NCBI GenBank assembly: GCA_937896705.1
Contig: CALBOC010000190.1
Span: 1 to 6,005 of the forward strand
Source: an uncultured Micrococcaceae bacterium
GTDB taxonomy: Bacteria; Actinomycetota; Actinomycetes; Actinomycetales; Micrococcaceae
DNA: 6,005 nucleotides
Direction: 5' to 3'
Below, piece by piece: positions 4,500 to 6,005 of this stretch. A program made the position numbers and the translations under genes. The notes under the pieces were generated by a model, which ran no database searches, had not been told where the DNA came from, and saw only the letters and a list, made by a program, of their open reading frames with translations. Every line of letters starts with the position of its first letter. The first letter of the stretch is position 1.

Positions 4500-5327
4500 A
4501 TGACCACCAATGACGTCCAACCCACAGGCCTTCAAGTTCCTGAATTTACGGACATTACCTACGAACGCAAAGCCACCACCGCGGTCATCACCATGAACCG
4601 TCCGCATCGCTACAACGCGTTTACTGCCCACACTGTCGATGAACTCATCACCGCATTCCGTGCGGCAGGTTCCGACCGGGGCGTGCAATCCATCATCCTT
4701 ACTGGAGCTGGTGACAAAGCTTTTTGCACCGGCGGCGATGTAAAACAGCGCGCTGAAACCGGCGACTACGGCCCATCAGAAACCGGCATGCTGGAAATCG
4801 GGCAGCTCCACAAGTTGATCCGTGATACGCCCAAACCGGTCATCGCTGCGGTCAATGGTGTCGCGATTGGCGGCGGCCACGTCTTGCACGTGCTGTGCGA
4901 TATGACGATCGCTGCTGACACTGCCCGTTTCGGGCAATCCGGACCTAAAGTTGGCTCTTTTGATGCCGGGTTCGGCTCGGCCTACCTAGCCAGGGTTGTC
5001 GGCGAAAAACGCGCTCGTGAAATCTGGTTCCTGAATCACATCTATGATGCCGAAACCGCTGAACGGTGGGGGCTGGTCAATAAAGTCGTGCCCTTAGATG
5101 AGCTCATGGACGCCGCGCTGGAATGGGCCGCAGAGATCGGCGAGAAATCCCCGACGGCCATTCGGTTCTTGAAGCAATCCTTCAACGCTGACACCGATCA
5201 TCAGGCCGGGTTGTCGGCTATGGCGATGTCAGCCCTGGATCTCTATGCCACCACCCCAGAGGGCAAAGAAGGGGCAGCAGCATTTACTGAAAAACGCGCC
5301 CCGGACTTCGCTTCCAAAATGCTCTAA
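4500..5327 (+). CDS. badI: Crotonase-superfamily enzyme, probably 2-ketocyclohexanecarboxyl-CoA hydrolase (BadI-like)
   Basis: The product has 275 residues, about 15 longer than typical BadI because of an N-terminal extension. Proposed reaction: hydrolytic ring opening of 2-ketocyclohexanecarboxyl-CoA to pimeloyl-CoA, in the cytoplasm. Seen: NRPHRYNAF (33-41), the oxyanion-hole segment AGDKAFCTGGD (70-80), IRDTPKPVIAAVNG (107-120), IGGGHVLHVLCD (123-134), FGQSGPKVGSFDAGFG (144-159) with Asp155, and ARVVGEKRAREIW (164-176). These are shared by BadI and MenB (dihydroxynaphthoyl-CoA synthase), close relatives that make or break a C-C bond next to the thioester. QLHKLIRDTPKP, SFNADTDHQAG (227-237) and ALDLYATT (245-252) follow BadI more closely, whereas GGGHVLH is more MenB-like. 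A TetR regulator and an AliB-like dehydrogenase as neighbours, with no men genes, favour BadI. Seventeen bp separate it from tetR. Confidence 0.68.
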   Translation: MTTNDVQPTGLQVPEFTDITYERKATTAVITMNRPHRYNAFTAHTVDELITAFRAAGSDRGVQSIILTGAGDKAFCTGGDVKQRAETGDYGPSETGMLEIGQLHKLIRDTPKPVIAAVNGVAIGGGHVLHVLCDMTIAADTARFGQSGPKVGSFDAGFGSAYLARVVGEKRAREIWFLNHIYDAETAERWGLVNKVVPLDELMDAALEWAAEIGEKSPTAIRFLKQSFNADTDHQAGLSAMAMSALDLYATTPEGKEGAAAFTEKRAPDFASKML

Positions 5328-5351
5328 CCACCCACCACACGACAGCCCACC

Positions 5352-5356
5352 AGGAG
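5352..5356 (+). promoter_or_regulatory. Ribosome binding site that fixes the GTG start of the dehydrogenase
   Basis: AGGAG is followed by five bases and then GTG at 5362-5364. The translation from this GTG begins with the MDFSI-type N-terminus usual in acyl-CoA dehydrogenases, which supports it over the ATG at 5386. Confidence 0.65.
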
Positions 5357-5361
5357 AACAC

Positions 5362-6005
5362 GTGGATTTTTCCATCGACGCAGCCATGCAGACCTATCTG
5401 GACCGTGCCGAAGCGCTCGTGCCCCAGCTTGCCGCGGGTTATCAACAACGCGAACACGATCGCTGTATTCCGGTTGAACTGCGAACCACCATGGGAGAAG
5501 CAGGTCTCATCGCTCCCGAAATCCCCACCGAATACGGTGGTCAAGGTGAACGTGCGCTGACATCGGGGATGATCATTGAGCGTTTGTCGCGGGCTGATCT
5601 GAACGTCACCTACGTCCAGGTGGTGGCCTCGTTGGTGGCACAAATTCTGTTGCGCAACGCCTCCGAGGAGCTCAAGCGGCGCTGGATCCCGAAGATCACC
5701 TCGGGGGAAGACATCGTCGCCATAGGACTATCCGAACCGGGCGGCGGTTCCGATGCTGGCAACCCGGAGATGACTGCCCAATATCGTGATGGTGGGTGGG
5801 TGCTGAACGGAACCAAGTCAATGTCATTTGCCCTACACGCCGGTGCGACCGTAGTTTTTGCTCGCACCTCCGAGGAGCGTCGCGGCCGTGGCATCAGCGC
5901 GTTTCTGGTGGAACTGGACCGCGAGGGGCTCACCAAAACGCCGGCTAACGATATGGGCACCCGCGCCGTAGGGCGGGGTTTTATCGAAATGTCCGATACG
6001 TGGAT
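5362..6005 (+). CDS. aliB: Acyl-CoA dehydrogenase, probably cyclohexanecarboxyl-CoA dehydrogenase (AliB-like), partial at right edge
   Basis: The first 214 codons are present and the frame is open to the edge; family members have about 380 residues. It would be an FAD enzyme that desaturates the acyl-CoA at the alpha-beta position and passes electrons to ETF. Seen: MGEAGLIAPEIPTEYGGQG (44-62), the acyl-CoA dehydrogenase signature IVAIGLSEPGGGSD (118-131), GGWVLNGTKSMSF, ATVVFARTS, GRGISAFLVELDREG and GTRAVGRGFIEMSD near the edge. The run from NGTKS through VVFART to RAVGRG resembles the cyclohexanecarboxyl-CoA dehydrogenase subgroup as I recall it, more than short- or medium-chain enzymes; the catalytic Glu region is beyond the edge. 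It lies 34 bp after the BadI-like gene in the same operon. With BadI this points to cyclohexanecarboxylate breakdown; another branched or cyclic acyl-CoA substrate remains possible. Confidence 0.7.
   Translation, partial: MDFSIDAAMQTYLDRAEALVPQLAAGYQQREHDRCIPVELRTTMGEAGLIAPEIPTEYGGQGERALTSGMIIERLSRADLNVTYVQVVASLVAQILLRNASEELKRRWIPKITSGEDIVAIGLSEPGGGSDAGNPEMTAQYRDGGWVLNGTKSMSFALHAGATVVFARTSEERRGRGISAFLVELDREGLTKTPANDMGTRAVGRGFIEMSDTW

Noticed and set aside
5284..5960. Two long minus-strand frames opposite the dehydrogenase
   Set aside because: They are antisense shadows of a plus-strand gene with a clear acyl-CoA dehydrogenase signature.

Overview
The window looks like chromosomal DNA of an actinobacterium of moderate GC. 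Evidence: a Pls/PosA-type peptide synthetase, a lipoprotein with an LSAC lipobox and an apparently leaderless start, TTG and GTG starts next to AG-rich ribosome sites, and GC-leaning but not extreme codon use. A relative of the moderate-GC Micrococcales or Corynebacteriales would fit; the genus cannot be read from 6 kb. I see no rRNA, tRNA, CRISPR array, intact insertion sequence or phage gene.

Left part (1-2555). The minus strand carries the first ~260 codons of a single-adenylation-domain peptide synthetase of the Pls/PosA family (the family of epsilon-poly-L-lysine synthetase), starting at a TTG and running off the left edge. Facing away on the plus strand is a complete multi-pass membrane protein of the HGSNAT/DUF1624-DUF418 acyltransferase type. 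The ~570 bp between them has no convincing large gene but is rich in dyads: two copies of GTCTAGAC, a 15-bp TTGAAAG-T-CTTTCAA, a CRP/GlxR-like TGTGA-N6-TTACA, an 8-bp-arm inverted repeat, and AATACT-N5-AGTATT just before a TATAGT hexamer.

Middle (2556-3632). A 324-bp gap holds an open minus-strand frame of 86 sense codons with no usable start near its 5' end, probably a gene remnant. Next comes a minus-strand gene for an extremely acidic, lysine-free lipoprotein with a TAGACT hexamer placed as in leaderless genes.

Right part (3640-6005). A plus-strand operon begins: a TetR-family regulator, then after 17 bp a crotonase-superfamily enzyme closest to 2-ketocyclohexanecarboxyl-CoA hydrolase (BadI), with MenB as the alternative, then after 34 bp an acyl-CoA dehydrogenase resembling cyclohexanecarboxyl-CoA dehydrogenase (AliB) that runs off the right edge. 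The first and last ring-specific steps of cyclohexanecarboxyl-CoA breakdown side by side suggest a cyclohexanecarboxylate (or related alicyclic acid) catabolic operon. Upstream of tetR lie two 18-bp direct repeats exactly 21 bp apart, each containing a TGA(A/G)T-N4-ATTCA dyad, the probable operator of the regulator.

The most noteworthy items are this operon with its tandem operator, the Pls-type synthetase paired with a divergent membrane acyltransferase, the unusual lipoprotein and the unidentified remnant. I found no clearly new kind of system; function calls rest on remembered family motifs, not on searches.
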